Shown: positions 36,208 through 48,378 of the stretch, one piece after another | How positions within the stretch are numbered: the stretch's first letter is position 1 | Layout: the number at the start of each line of letters is the position of its first letter | Source: Dioszegia crocea | Lineage: Eukaryota > Basidiomycota > Tremellomycetes > Tremellales > Bulleribasidiaceae | Direction of reading: 5' to 3' | Assembly (NCBI GenBank): GCA_001600615.1 | Contig: BCKK01000002.1 | Span: forward strand, 340,809 to 404,808 | Length of the DNA stretch: 64,000 nucleotides | Position numbers and translations under genes: made by a program | Notes under the pieces: generated by a model | Database searches by the model: none | The model's input: only the letters and a program-made list of their open reading frames with translations | Told to the model about the DNA's origin: nothing

Positions 36208-39200
36208 CTACTTCTTCTTGCCCTTCTTCGCCGCAGTCGTTGTGCTAGCCGCCGCAGCCGCCTTCTTCCCCTTCGGCTTGACGGCCTTGATCAGCTTGTC
36301 CTTAGTCACGTCATTCTCGCCCCCGCTATCTCCCTTGTCGTCAGGTTCATCTTCGGGTGCCGCCTCATCCTGTTGCAAGTTAGCGTCACGTCAAAGTATA
36401 ATCCGCGTCTGGAAGCACTCACCTCAAACACTTCATCATTATCTGGCGCAGGTCCCTGATCTGCGATCTTCTTCTTGGAATTGGCAAACATGTCTCCCTT
36501 ATGGAACGCGATAGGGTGATCGGCTTTGTTGTATCTGCCGTTATTAGCTTGAACACTAATGTGGACTTTGAAAACTTACTGTCGCGTGAATGCAGACTTG
36601 GTAGCTGACGGGATAGCTTTCATGATGGCATCTCCATTCATCTCCCCGATTCCCAGTTCGACGAACGCCTCCCAATCGTCTTTTCCGAGATAATATTCAT
36701 CCATACATTGAATCGTCTCCTCAATCGCATCCTGCATTTGTCAGCTTCTGCTTTTCGGACGGATACCTGGGTCCCGAGCTGAACTTACAGCTCCTCGATC
36801 TTTGAGTGGCGTCACAATCTTGCTAGCCAGCAGAGGCATGTACTGCTCTCTGATCTCTTGTCGACCACCGGAGACCCGAAGTCGCATTCGGATTTGGATA
36901 TCAGTGAGCATACGACCCAATTTGCCTTGCTTCGAGTTCTGTCCAAGCCATCTGATGCTCGTCAGCACCGCAGGCGATGTAAGTCTGAAATGGCTCACTG
37001 AGGGAATGATGGTCCACCCCAGCCTCCTCCGCCAGTATTGCGACTAGCACCGTAAATATGAAAGGCAGGCGCAACGGCAGATTGAATCGCATGAAGAGGC
37101 AACAGAGACCATTGTTGTTCAGATCTGATCCCATCAGCGAGCGCTACGATATTGCGGCATCTTTGTCTACTAACCCGTGTATCATCCGATCTGTCAAATC
37201 TCCGTCTGAAATGCAGTCTGCAGCTTTGCTGACCAGTTCAAGATTTTTTAGAACCTTGTCGGGCCCGCCGTAGTTTGTCAAGGCGGCTGGGTTGGTCTTC
37301 AAATAGTGTTCCTGTGGTGTTAGTGAGATTCTTCATCGAGCCAAACCAGAAAGACGGCTCACCTGCATGAAGAGCGGGACGAAAGAGATGTCGTGGAAGT
37401 ACAAGTCGGATTTATCGTTGAGGGTCTCCCGATTCGTCCGTGAGAAGGCATATGGGCCTGTAAGCCGATCAATGATTGTGAAGGGAGTCATGATGGTATT
37501 CTTCTCGTTCGCCTTGACACTGCGCAGGTCAGATTTGCAAGGGGGGGCCCAGCTTAACGAAGACTTACAGTGCTTTGCCTTCATCAAAGTCCATATCCGC
37601 CTTGGCGAGCTTGAAGGTTGACAGCATATTCAAGACCTGCCGAATATCGGAATTCGCACCCTTGATGAGCTCGTCCACTACATTTGGGGGTATCTTCATC
37701 TTCTCCCTGGGGCGCCGTCAGCTTTGCGTTTAGCAAGAAGATGATATTGCTTACTTGAAGAGAATTGACATGATCCTCGATCGGACCTCTTGCGGCTGGG
37801 GCCTGCAAAATCAGCCATGCCTCAAATCAGGCGCCTGATGGTTGCTCTTACCGCTTAAAAGCCATATTGAACGTCGTCATCTGCAAAGGCTTCATCTTTT
37901 GTAATGATCGATCGTTGCAAATGAGGATGAGGGGTATCTAGGGACCTTTAGCTGGTGCACGGTCTCTCTCTTATGTAGACTTACTCTGGTCTTCTTGATT
38001 AACACGTTCAAGGCGCCGACACCTCCCCGATCACCAGCGGACATCCCGTCGACCTCGTCCATGATCAAACAAGTCTTCGAGCCTATGCGGATATCTGCAA
38101 CCATAGTCGACTAGTATATGAGCTATCTATACTCGAACTGCAAAGGCGCTTACTCACACCTATGCCTTTGCCAGCAAAGAATCCATCAAGACTTGCATTG
38201 TCGATATTTGTTGAGTTCTATCCAATCAGCACGCGCGTTTCACGCCAGGAGTAATTGCGTCGACTCACCTCGACTAGTTTCTTGCTTCGGGCATCACTGG
38301 CGTTGAGCTCGATAGGGTTGTATCCAGCCATCTTCGCCATCAGGTGAGCACTGGTCGTCTTGCCAATACCCGGTGGTCCGGAGATCAGAAGAGCTCTGGA
38401 CAAGCCCAAGCCATCTTTTCCAGGCTTCTTGAAGCCGCATTTGAAATTCGCGTCCCTTGAGTGTCAGATTTCCCCTCGAGATGCAGTTTGCCAACTCACC
38501 AGGCCTGAAGCCAAGACAAGATCTTCTCCACTTGACCCTTGTTCCCGCAGATCTCCTTGACGTTCTGCGGTGCATATCTGGTTGTCCAAAGCTGCGAAGA
38601 CGAAGCGATAGGTTTCCTGTTTTGATCAGCTCTCGTACGACCGCGCGAGGGGGCGAGACTCACTTTGCAGCAACACCAGTATCCTTCAAAGCCCGCTCCT
38701 TCCTTTTCCTTGCCTTCTCTTCCTCCTTCTCTCTCGCCTCCATTTCTTGAGCCTGCTCCAGAATCTTCTTCTCCTCCTTCTGCTGAGCTTTGATTTGATT
38801 TTCGGTGATTTCGACCTTCTTGGTCCCGCTGCGACTCAGATACCGAATCATCTCGAAGAATTCGCCCTCATTCAAAATCTTCGTTTTGAGATCCACCATC
38901 TTCCTCAATTTAGACTCGCCCGCATTCGCGCCAACAATAACAGCACTAGTCTGGCCTGAAGGTGCACCAGTCACAGCCCTGAGTCGTCAGCTGACCACGA
39001 AGATTAAATACAGATCAGGTCTATTTTGACTCACCCCGAACATCGCTTAACCAGTTCGATTGCTTCGTCCCGACCCAGGTTTTCCAGCTCCCCAGTGAAG
39101 ACCAATTTCAAGCCGCGCAGGCAGGTAGTTGTTCCCTCGGGTATCTCCTTCGGCTCGCCTTCTTTAGCAGCTGCGCTCGCTCTCCACCTGCAAGATCAGC

Positions 39201-40376
39201 AGGGAGCCTTATCAATAGCCAGAGCAGACTCACTCGGCTTCCCCTGGCAGATCCTCCTTATCTGGGACAACCTTGACTTTCTTCACCACCGGGGCCTTTT
39301 CTTCTGCCTCATCATCGTCGTCGTCTTCGGCTGGTTTGGCCTTCTTCTCCTTCTTCACTGCTGGCTTCTTGGCCGCTTCGGACTTCACCGGGGTCTTCTT
39401 GGGTGCCGCTTTGGCCTTCGGCTTGACGGGTTTCTTGACCGGCTCGTCTTCCTCCATGTCATCATCGTCTTCATCGACGCTATCTATTTCCATAGGCTGA
39501 CTGATCAGCAATGACCAGTTGCGACAGAAAAGCGTGAACATACCTGTTGAGCACTTTTGCCCTTCGCTGGGGCCTTACTTACCGGAGTAGCCTTTTTCGG
39601 CTTGTAATCCTCTTCTTCCTCCGACGAATCTGCTGTGAAGTTTGTTGATTTCGGCTTGGTTTTGGCTGAACCCAAAGATTGCCGCTTAGCTGGCTTGTGG
39701 TCATCCTCGTCCTCATCTTCATCTGAAACCACAATCCGCCTCTTGGCCGGTACGCTGGCTTTAGTCTTGGAGGAGGACGATGCAGAGGCACTTGTCGATG
39801 CCTTCGGGGTTGCCTTGGCAGGGATAGGAGTCGGTTTGGCGGTCTTAGAGGAGGAAGCTTTCGGTGGTGGTGAGGCCGAGGCGGAAGAGGCTACCGCTGG
39901 CCGATCTGCCTTTTTCTTCATGATTAGATGTCGATCAGATGTATAGTTTGAAAGAGCTAGACGTACAGGAGGAGCTGGCCTGGAGGGTGCCGCTTTAGAT
40001 GAGGAAGCCTTTACGACAGGCTTTGACTTGACGATTGCGGGCTCATCATCGCTATCAGCGATCTCTATCGGTTCACCTCCGGTGCCTTGACCCTTCCCGA
40101 CGGTCTTGTTGGAAGTCTGAGGAGTCGTCAGCTCCAAATCACTGGCAAGAATCGCCCGTATCTGATACATACACCGCTAGAGGAAGGCTGAGGTCCAGCA
40201 AACTATCTGCATCAGCATTTGCCTCGACCTAGCGGGTACGTAGGGGGACGTACCATGGTCCGGATGTCGCGGCCTTGCGGCTTGTCATCCTTCTTCGGCG
40301 CCTTCTTCTTTTCTGTGGCCGGGATTGGTGTGCTCTTCTTGACCGGTGAAGCAGATGATCCAGTTGCTCCAGCCAT
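36208..40376 (-). CDS. RFC1: Replication factor C large subunit
   Basis: Rfc1 is the large subunit of the PCNA clamp loader. The start at 40376 ([14 protein letters not shown]) is followed by RDIRTMF, resembling the DIRKFF PIP-box start of Rfc1 orthologues. A long Lys/Ser/acidic linker precedes the BRCT domain ([20 protein letters not shown], about 39110; [20 protein letters not shown], about 38920). The AAA+ module has WTTRYAPQ, Walker [21 protein letters not shown] (about 38380-38330) and Walker [21 protein letters not shown] (about 38070-38020), then [10 protein letters not shown]. The C-terminal RFC1 domain follows, and the protein ends in a Lys-rich tail AAKKGKKK (TAG at 36208). Many short introns. 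The gene shares a 188-bp divergent promoter with ORC2. Confidence 0.95.
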
Positions 40377-40564
40377 GACGAGTGATGTATTTGAGGTGTG
40401 TGATATGGAGGGTGCTCTGAGCTCAACACGAAGCCATAGATGACGCGCCGCGGACATCGTCTAAACTCCATTTCACCACTGTGGAGGTCCTCGACCGCCT
40501 CGCTGTCTAGCATGACCCTTTGCTCTTCATTCATCGAGCCAATCCCCACAGTGCGCCGCACGCC
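40377..40564. promoter_or_regulatory. Divergent RFC1/ORC2 promoter with GACGCGCCGCG element
   Basis: Only 188 bp separate the start codons of RFC1 (minus) and ORC2 (plus). The motif GACGCGCCGCG lies at 40442-40452. It contains ACGCG, the core of the MluI cell-cycle box bound by MBF in yeasts. The identical 11-mer occurs upstream of POL2. Function is inferred, not shown. Confidence 0.55.
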
Positions 40565-42184
40565 ATGCCGCCCCGAGCTGCCAAAAGAGCCAGGACGGAA
40601 GAGAGTCCCGAAATACCCGACGACACGGAACAGAGCGCCTCCCATTTGCTCTCTTTTCTGACGGGCTACGACAATCGAGGGGATGACCGTGAGGCCTCTT
40701 CTGATGGAGAGGACGGAGGTGAAGCGGGCTCGGATGGTGGCGAGGACCAATATGATGAGGATGTGGACGAGGACGAGGATAGGGATGAGGAGGAAACGGG
40801 CACTCCGATTAAAAAATCGAAACATGGGCTTGTCGGCAGTGCGAACGAGAGGTCAGGGCGAGGGACGGCTAGCCCACGGTCAACCCCTCGGAAACGGGCG
40901 ACACCGCGAAGGAAGGCCGCTGCCACTCCAATCGTGCAAGAGGGAGACCCAGGCTTCGTCAGACCATCCAAGGCCGACGCGTACTTCTCCGCACACGCCC
41001 GGTCTTCGCGAACATCTGGCAACTCGTACTCTGCCCTGGTCAAACCTCTCACTCAGGCTGAGTACGAGCGGTATGCGGGCGGCGCGCGATCCAAAGGCGC
41101 GAAGAGCCAGGAGGTCGTTGATGGCCTTCTGGACGATCTGGCGCAGAGATTTGAACAGTGGGAGATGGAGCTGGAAGAAGGGTTCAATCTCCTGATGTAC
41201 GGATTCGGGTCAAAGCGCCGGCTGTTGAACAGATTCGTGACGGAGCGGCTGTGCAGGAGAGGGCACTGCGTGGTTGTGAATGGACACTTCCCTGGGATGG
41301 GAATAAGGGATGTCTTATCCCAGATTGAGGACACCCTGGCTGTGCCTCAGGATGTCCCTGTTCCAGCCGGGGCGATTTCTCCGCTCGAACGGGCCGCACA
41401 TCGCCTATACGCCTATTTCCTCCCATCGAACGCTCTGCCCTCTGCCAAGCGCAAGACAGCCCGAATATCCAACAAAGATCTTTACCTCATCATCCACAAC
41501 ATCGATGCTCTATCCCTTCGGACTCCTCGGTCTCTCGCCATCCTATCCCTTCTTGCTCTCAACCCTCGTATCCACCTCATTGCTTCATTCGATCATCTTC
41601 ATACACCCCTCCTGTTCCCATCCTCCTCCATCAACTCCTCTCGACACGCATACCCCTCCGGATCATGGTCTGGCACCCCCCCTTCCTCCCGCGGCTTCAA
41701 TTGGCTGTATCACAACATTACTACATTTGACGATTATGACCTCGAGCTGTCATACCAGCGCCTATCTTCCTCTTCTACCCTATCTGGACTATCGAGCGGT
41801 ACCAGCGGCGGAATATCCGAAGAAGGCGCACTGCAGATATTACGCTCTGTGCCTCCCATGGCTCTCCGATTGCTCAAGCTACTCCTGTCGAAACAGCTTG
41901 CTTCCCTCCATCCAGATCCCTCCAATCATACAGCCTACCCCGCGAACCCCATATCTCCCGTCTTCGGTATCGACAATGACATTTTGCAAAAACTTGCAAA
42001 GGAGAAGTTTATAGCACGGGAGGAGGAGCGGTACACGGCGTTGATGGGGGAGTTCAAGGACCATGGACTGGTTGTTGAGGCGATACTAGACTCGGATGGG
42101 AGACAGGGGAAATGGGTATGGATCCCCTTGGGCAAGGCGGCGCTGGAGAGGGTGGTTCAGGAGATGGGTGCTGTTATAGTGTAG
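40565..42184 (+). CDS. ORC2: Origin recognition complex subunit 2
   Basis: Orc2 is a core subunit of the origin recognition complex that marks replication origins and loads MCM. The gene has no introns (539 residues), which is unusual here. The N-terminal 170 residues are acidic, Ser-rich and basic patches (KKSKHG, TPRKRATPRRKAA), typical of the disordered Orc2 N-terminus. The conserved domain starts EQWEMELEEGFNLLMYGFGS and KRRLLNRFVTERLCRRGHCV. It continues VVNGHFPGMGIRDVLSQIED and LYLIIHNIDALSLRTPRSLA, then NPRIHLIASFDHLHTPLLF and FNWLYHNITTFDDYDLEL. The C-terminal winged-helix end is ERYTALMGEFKDHGLVVEA...GKWVWIPLG. The start MPPRAAKR at 40565 is preferred over an ATG 45 bp upstream. Confidence 0.95.
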   Translation: MPPRAAKRARTEESPEIPDDTEQSASHLLSFLTGYDNRGDDREASSDGEDGGEAGSDGGEDQYDEDVDEDEDRDEEETGTPIKKSKHGLVGSANERSGRGTASPRSTPRKRATPRRKAAATPIVQEGDPGFVRPSKADAYFSAHARSSRTSGNSYSALVKPLTQAEYERYAGGARSKGAKSQEVVDGLLDDLAQRFEQWEMELEEGFNLLMYGFGSKRRLLNRFVTERLCRRGHCVVVNGHFPGMGIRDVLSQIEDTLAVPQDVPVPAGAISPLERAAHRLYAYFLPSNALPSAKRKTARISNKDLYLIIHNIDALSLRTPRSLAILSLLALNPRIHLIASFDHLHTPLLFPSSSINSSRHAYPSGSWSGTPPSSRGFNWLYHNITTFDDYDLELSYQRLSSSSTLSGLSSGTSGGISEEGALQILRSVPPMALRLLKLLLSKQLASLHPDPSNHTAYPANPISPVFGIDNDILQKLAKEKFIAREEERYTALMGEFKDHGLVVEAILDSDGRQGKWVWIPLGKAALERVVQEMGAVIV

Positions 42185-42422
42185 ACAGGCCGGCCGTAGA
42201 TTCGTAGACAGTAGATTTGCCCGTAGCACCAATTTATATGGATCGCTTCCGACGGAAACATCGACGCGTTTCAAATCTCCGAGCGAGGTATGGGTGTTGT
42301 TCAGACGACTATACATACAGGTCTACTATATACCCAAGGCGTACAGCCCCTCAGCATCACAGGAGCGATTCCCTCGTCGAGAAGTCCGACAGTGACCGAT
42401 CCGTCGCATTCCCGGATCGAGA

Positions 42423-45400
42423 ATGCCCCGCCCAATCCTTTTGACCTACACGGTCCATCCGACCCAAGGGCCTCAGCGGGAATTCCTCTCTGATGCGCTC
42501 ACGGGAATGACGGCGCAGCTGCCACTGCGTAACTTGCACTGGAAGTCGCCTACGCGGACTGCGCTGCGGACCATACAAGAGGTAGCTGTACAGTTGATGG
42601 AGTTAGGAGAAGTAGGGCCTCAAAGGGAGGCAGGGGGTAGTGTGTTGGAAGGGGCATTGGTCAATCTTTGCTTCATTGCTTGCGATGTAAGTCGATCTTC
42701 ACTTGTATCAGGATAGACTCCTCAATGCATAGTCGGACACAGCTCATCAAAACAGGACGCAGAAATCTACAAGAATTCTACCCGATCGTTCATCCGAGAT
42801 TGGCTATCACTGCTCTCTGCACGTCGGAACGTTCACGCCCCACTCATCATCCTCGTCAACCCACCGACTGCCAAAGATACAGGCAAGAACGTGTTTGGCC
42901 GGGATAAGGGTATCCTGGGGAAACTCAAGTCGGACTTCAATGTCGGGAAACGGGACCGGTCAGTTTCTTGGTTGATGACCTAGACATCAGGTAGCTGATG
43001 CCCCAGATGTGTCCAAATCAACTTGCCGGGTGGGAACGTTGCCGACCCTGCCGCCTGGCCCGAAGTGATCAATCGGTTGAAAGAGAGCATTGTATCGGCC
43101 TTCGACGCTGCCATTGTCGAGCGGGAGGAGGAGGTCAAAAGGGGTGAGGCGCAACGAATGACGGTTGGATGGAATTTCTGTACATGGTTTTTGCTCAAGG
43201 TAAGTTGACGTAGAATACAAGGTCTTCTAAAGCTGACATTCAGGAATCTCTTGCCCACTCTTTCGAAGGTGTGAACCTACACGAAGACGCATTGATCGTG
43301 TACGAAGAGCTCGATGCGACATTTCTCCAAATTCTGAAGGAGCAAAATCTGTCATGGTTCGGTAAACTTGGCGCTACGGGCGCACAGGACGACTCGATAC
43401 CTATCCTCGATGTACGAGCGAAGCCTTACAAGGAACTCCTGCAAAGCAGCTCGATCAGCATATTCGATTTCAGGGTGTATGTCTTTGCTCGCCAGGCGGT
43501 CTTACTGGGGAGGTTGGGGAGGATCACAGAGGTCGCAAAGAGAGGACAGTGGTTTGTTGCCAGCTTGTCACGACGATTGAGGGAGAGCGAGGTAAGTCCT
43601 ACTGGGGATACTGAAGAAATACGACTGATGTGAGGTAGGGCGATCTTGCAGAACACTTTATCGAATCATGGACATATACCGCGTGTATGGATATCGTCGC
43701 GAAATGCGACGAGTGGTCTCGCGTCGATCGTCCGAATGGAGACTACTCGGGACTGATAGCGTATGAGTCTGCGCGATCAGAGCTGTTGGATATCGCCCGT
43801 GTTCAAGTAAGAAGCCTCTTTTCTCTCCATTGGTAAAGACTGACATTCAGGTCGAGCGTATAGGCGTGGCTACAGGACATATCCCCAGTACTTATCCCTT
43901 CATCGCACCCACAGGTCTTGCCACACAGACCGATGATGTCCTATTTGAGTCATCCGACAATGGTCTTTCAGATGAAGACGACGAGGACGGAAACGAGGAC
44001 ACGATCCAGCCTGGCCGGTCTACCATGTCGAACAAACAGCTCGTCGAGGCTATGGGGGACGTCAAGAAGTTTCGTAATCTGTATCTGGGCATGACGAAAA
44101 AGGCAATGTTGGCTTACGAGGCGTGTGGGAAGGTCAATTCGGTTGTCAGGCTCAAGGCCGACCTGGCCGCTTTGGCAATGTACGTTTTGGTCTCTTTCAT
44201 CATTCCACGGCGCCTGCTGACAAGATAGATACACGGAGGAATGGCGAACAGCTTATGATCTGTCGCGAGCCCTCGCAAAAGACTGTGCGGACCTTCTGAT
44301 TTGGACTCCGGTCGCTCGATTCGCTCTGGAAGGGGCTCTCCAAGCACATCGGAAGCTGGGCATTGAGAAGGATGGGGAATGGGCGAATCTCGCCACTGCA
44401 TATCTCCGGGTCCGGGCCGGTAGCTCGAAGGAAGTCATGACTACGGTGGATAGGGAGTCAGAATTACAGATGGTGCTTGCTGGTCTCCGGGAGATACAGG
44501 AGCAACATACTGGTGGGTAAAGCTCCGTGGCCGGCCGTTTGACCCATATGCTGATATATCAGTTTATGAACATAAGCTATTTGATCTTTCGCTTTTATCG
44601 GGCCGGGCAGAGACTATGGAAGGTGAAGCGGACCTGTCGGTCATCTCGGTCTCGATCTTGTCTCATTTAGGCGAGGTGCGTTGCTCTTTACGACGAGTCT
44701 GCGATTATATCTGACCAGCAGTCCTTTGATGTGGATGCCGTTCAATTCATATATGAACACGCTGTAGCCGGTACCGTAACCTATAGGGTGGGCAGCACTA
44801 CGCTTTCTCCCGGATCCGAAGAACTCGATCTGATCAGTGAAGTAAGTGGAGATAGCCATCGAAGGTGGGCTCAAGCTGATAGTGTAGATCTCGTGTGAGG
44901 GTGTACTCAATCTCGCCGAAGTTCAAATTTGGATAGGCCAGACGTGCTTCTCCTATGCCCATCTCATGAACGATAGTCAAATCATCGCGCGCCGACATCC
45001 GAAAGCCCCATCAGCCAGTCTTCAGATGCCTCGAGCTAGTAAGTCATCAAAGGCAATTAAGAGGCAGAGCTGATTTGTACCAGTCTCACTTGATGCCGAA
45101 CCGTCTATCGTCCTTCGGGTATTGGCTGGGGTGTGCGATTTGAAAGACGTTGTCATTTCGATCGAGTCTTTACATGATGAGATGGACTTCGTGTTGTCGA
45201 GATTGTCGTCTGAGAATTCCAGTAAGTGCTCCGAATCGCATGAATTCTGGTACATGAAGCTAATCATCTAGATGTATCAGTGGCTGATACTGCGGCGGGG
45301 ATTGCATCGCTGGCGAAGGGCGATGTGGTAAATCTGACAATCCCATATCGCGGGACTCCACCATCCGAGACTGCTCTCGTGAGTCTGGCTATCATCTAAC

Positions 45401-46858
45401 AAGATTTGAGCTGACGGGCAGGCACGGATCGTGATGAAGTACACGAACTCCGAGACAGAGCGCGCCATGACATATATCGAGGCCTCGAGCGTATTTGTCG
45501 GGCTGCCTCTGACAGTCAACGTCCAGGACTTCTTCCGTAAAGAGAGGTATGTTTCGTTCTCGATGAGAGATTGCCGTGATGACCGAGCTTACACACTATA
45601 TCAGTCTCATATCGCACTTTACCATAGCGTCCGACGGACGGGAATATCTCAGAGTCAGATCCGTCGATCTGCGTGCGGGGCCAGACGACGGCGTCGAGGT
45701 TGAGCAAAGCAGGCAGTCTGTTATCAGCACCGTACGTCTACTCTACGCACTACGAGGCCAATAGCTGAGATAGCAGGTCGTCACCCCTGAACAACATCTT
45801 TCGTGTCTCTTCAAAATCCGTCAATCGCATTCGGCCCGGTCGAAGAGTGAGTTCGAGCGATGTTTGCGGGGATAGGTGCTGACTCCCTGAAGCGGTTGGT
45901 AGCGTCCTAAGGCTTGTTATAGAGTACTGTAACATCGAAGAGGGTGAGCTTAGCCTCGCCACTTGGGCAAGAACTGAGCTGATGTTGGTCAGAGGTCGAA
46001 GCTCGGCTCGGACAGGCTGAAGAGCGGGCCACAAGGCGTATTTTGAAGAATCGAGATAGACGATCATGGTTACCGGGCTACGTCAAGGATGGTCGGGTGA
46101 ATGGAGTACCGATGCTGAGCGAATCTTCAGTGAGTCTGCCTATGTAAGAGCTCTGCGAGCAGGCGCTGATGCGAATAGCACGACATACAAGACCCGTCCA
46201 TACCGTGGCGGACATTGGAAATACCTGTCGATGTTCCTTCTAGACGTGTAAGTTTCGGTCTACTCCGCGAGATGAGGAAAAATAGCTGACCGCATCATAG
46301 CTTCTGGTAATTGCACGTCTTTCGACCACAAGCTCAACGCGCTCGGAAATGATATACGAAGGACGCGCTCTGTCTATGACCCTCAATCTCCGGACAGACT
46401 TCACGTGGGCGGGCCGGACGCCAGGACGGCAAAGATTGGTATTTGACATCGTCCCGAATCCGGATGATTGGATCGTACTCGGTCGCAAAAAGGGATTCTG
46501 GGATGCCGAGGTGAGCTTATATCGTTCAAGGATCGTGTATGCAAGAGCTAATCCACCTCAGCCCGGAAAGGACGAACAACAGGAAATCACCTTGATCCCA
46601 ATGCGTGCAGGCCCCCTTCTACTCCCTTCCATCACGTCATCTATCCTCTCGTCGACTTCCACACCTGGCCATTCCGCCCCGGCGCAACACGACCAGAATG
46701 CCAAGGAGGAACTGTTATGCGAGACGTATCTTGAGAACGCCGCGGAGGTGGTTAGGGTCTTGCCGGCGAGAAAGGTCGTGAGGGCGATGATACCGCTCGT
46801 GGCGGTTGTGGGAGGTACGGGAGAGTATCGGAGGGATGATTGGGGTGTGGTCGTTTGA
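42423..46858 (+). CDS. TRS130: TRAPPII complex subunit TRAPPC10/Trs130
   Basis: Trs130 (TRAPPC10) is specific to TRAPPII, the Rab11/Ypt31-32 exchange factor at the late Golgi. The first exon reads PRPILLTYTVHP and LPLRNLHWKSPTRTALRTIQ, diagnostic for the family. Later exons give DWLSLLSARRNVHAPLIILV, GKLKSDFNVGKRDR, WNFCTWFLLKESLAHSFEGV and LHEDALIVYEELDATFLQIL. IFDFRVYVFARQAVLLGRLG and YLGMTKKAMLAYEACGKVNS follow. The C-terminal half is beta-rich Ig-like (TFTWAGRTPGRQRLVFDIVP region, about 46400), ending YRRDDWGVVV. Fifteen or more short introns, several near 45 nt, so individual junctions after about 44500 are less certain. ORC2 lies 238 bp upstream in the same orientation. The start is placed at the first Met of the conserved block. 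Confidence 0.88.
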
Positions 46859-47097
46859 TCTATGAGGGTCCTATACTGTGATGAGATGTGGTGCATCCGG
46901 GATCTGGTGCTGAGTCTCGGTGGTAGTCGCGAAAAACAGATAACATGATTAAGGTCCACGCATAGCGGATATATAGAAGACGTAGCCCTGCTCGACATTC
47001 AGAAATACTCAAGGTGTACAATATGATTCAACCTCTACACGACGATAAAGCTCCCAAAGACAAAGCCGACAGACTATTTTCGTACCCATCTCCCGCA

Positions 47098-48280
47098 CTA
47101 CAGTCCCAACAAACCCCTCGTCTTTCGCCTTCCGACACAATTGACGACCATGTCTCCATCCAAGAGTGGCTCACTCGATCCCGACTCCCTTCCCCAGCCT
47201 GACTTCTCCAGCACAAAGGGAGCAGCCGCCGTGGTGTCCGCTCTTGGATTGCCTGGCCTACTTGCCAGCGCAGCCCTATTGGTACCCAGAACAGCTGCGC
47301 TCTGGCTTCTTGCCAACCCCGCCTGACGTGCGGTTGGATTCCTGGCGCTGTTCGCCCCACGCGTCCCTTCCTCTTTCCCGGACGCGCCCGCTCCCTTCGC
47401 CAATACCCGATCCGAATGAGAGGATACATTTCCGACAACGTTGCCCTCGTCGTCTTCGTTGCCGATCCGAGCTGTCGAGAGCGCCCGTGTAATGATAGGT
47501 GGTCGGCGCTGGCAGCGAGTTTCGGACAAAGTGGGGGAGGCGACAGGAGTAGGAGGTGAGCACAACCAGATCCCTCGGCAGGGCGTATTGGGTGCTGAGA
47601 CAGTTTGGGCTAGGAGGGATGTATCGAGGGGTGTTGGGGCTGGGGGCCTCTGATGGGAAGAAGCGTTGATGACAACGTGGTTTCGCCCCGCCGGGACTCG
47701 ACGAGGTACTAGGGAAGCACCGTGAGGTGATGTTGGGATTGTTGAAACCCCCTGGTCGGACCAGACATCCGGTTCCTCTGGCACTGCCAGTAGCTCCCAA
47801 GCGGATCCGGTACTGGTTAGGGAAGGCAGTGTACTCGATCTGGAAGGAGTAGGTCGACGGGGCTTCTTAAGGTCGATAACATCGAGGCATGGGATCCGGG
47901 CATGGGCTGAGCCACGGGATGGTAAGGGAGTGGATTTGGGAGGTGATTGAGCAGCAGGGGATGTGGGGGATAGACTCGACGGAGCGAGAAGTCGGAGAAG
48001 TTTGGAGGAGGTGATCATGCTGGTGAGGGATGGCCGAGATCGCGGTGGGGAATAAGTGGGAACAGACCCAGACCTGTACATCAACGTCAGATGCACTCGA
48101 CGCTTTAGATTGTGGTACGTACATGTTGCGATGTACCGTAAGCCCTTGTCCGGCGGATGTGTACGTACTTGGAGGAATCGTCGGCCGGCCGTGATGGCCT
48201 GAGTGAGAAGTGGGATGTATGTGGTCGAGGGAGAGGGCGTGATGGAGAGAAGGCTGTGATCGGATGAGTGTAGACGCCAT
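47098..48280 (-). CDS. Uncharacterised Ser/Pro/Arg-rich disordered protein
   Basis: Two exons (48280-48123 and 48073-47098) join in frame to 377 residues. I recognise no domain. The N-terminal exon is His-rich (QPSLHHALSLDHIHPTSHSG). The second exon is Ser/Thr/Pro/Arg-rich with many SP and TP sites, e.g. SSKLLRLLAPSSLSPTSPAA, and short conserved-looking patches RIPCLDVIDLKKPRRPTPSR, RGIWLCSPPTPVASPTLSET and GLARSQSAAVLGTNRAAL. SP/TP density suggests a phosphoprotein substrate of CDK or MAPK; that is inference. Support for coding: a clean 49-nt intron with canonical ends and a frame open for 976 nt. A (GT)11 repeat lies 77 bp upstream of the start codon. The overlapping frame running from 48420 without splicing is less likely. 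Confidence 0.65.
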
Positions 48281-48356
48281 ATCTGTATAGTCTGTTGCGG
48301 GAGACTTTGTTTGTTTTCGAAAAGGAGGGGCGATTGATCTCGCCCGGAAGGAAAGC

Positions 48357-48378
48357 GTGTGTGTGTGTGTGTGTGTGT
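48357..48378. repeat. (GT)11 microsatellite
   Basis: Eleven uninterrupted GT units on the plus strand, 77 bp upstream of the minus-strand start codon at 48280, so probably within that gene's promoter or 5' UTR. Confidence 0.95.
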
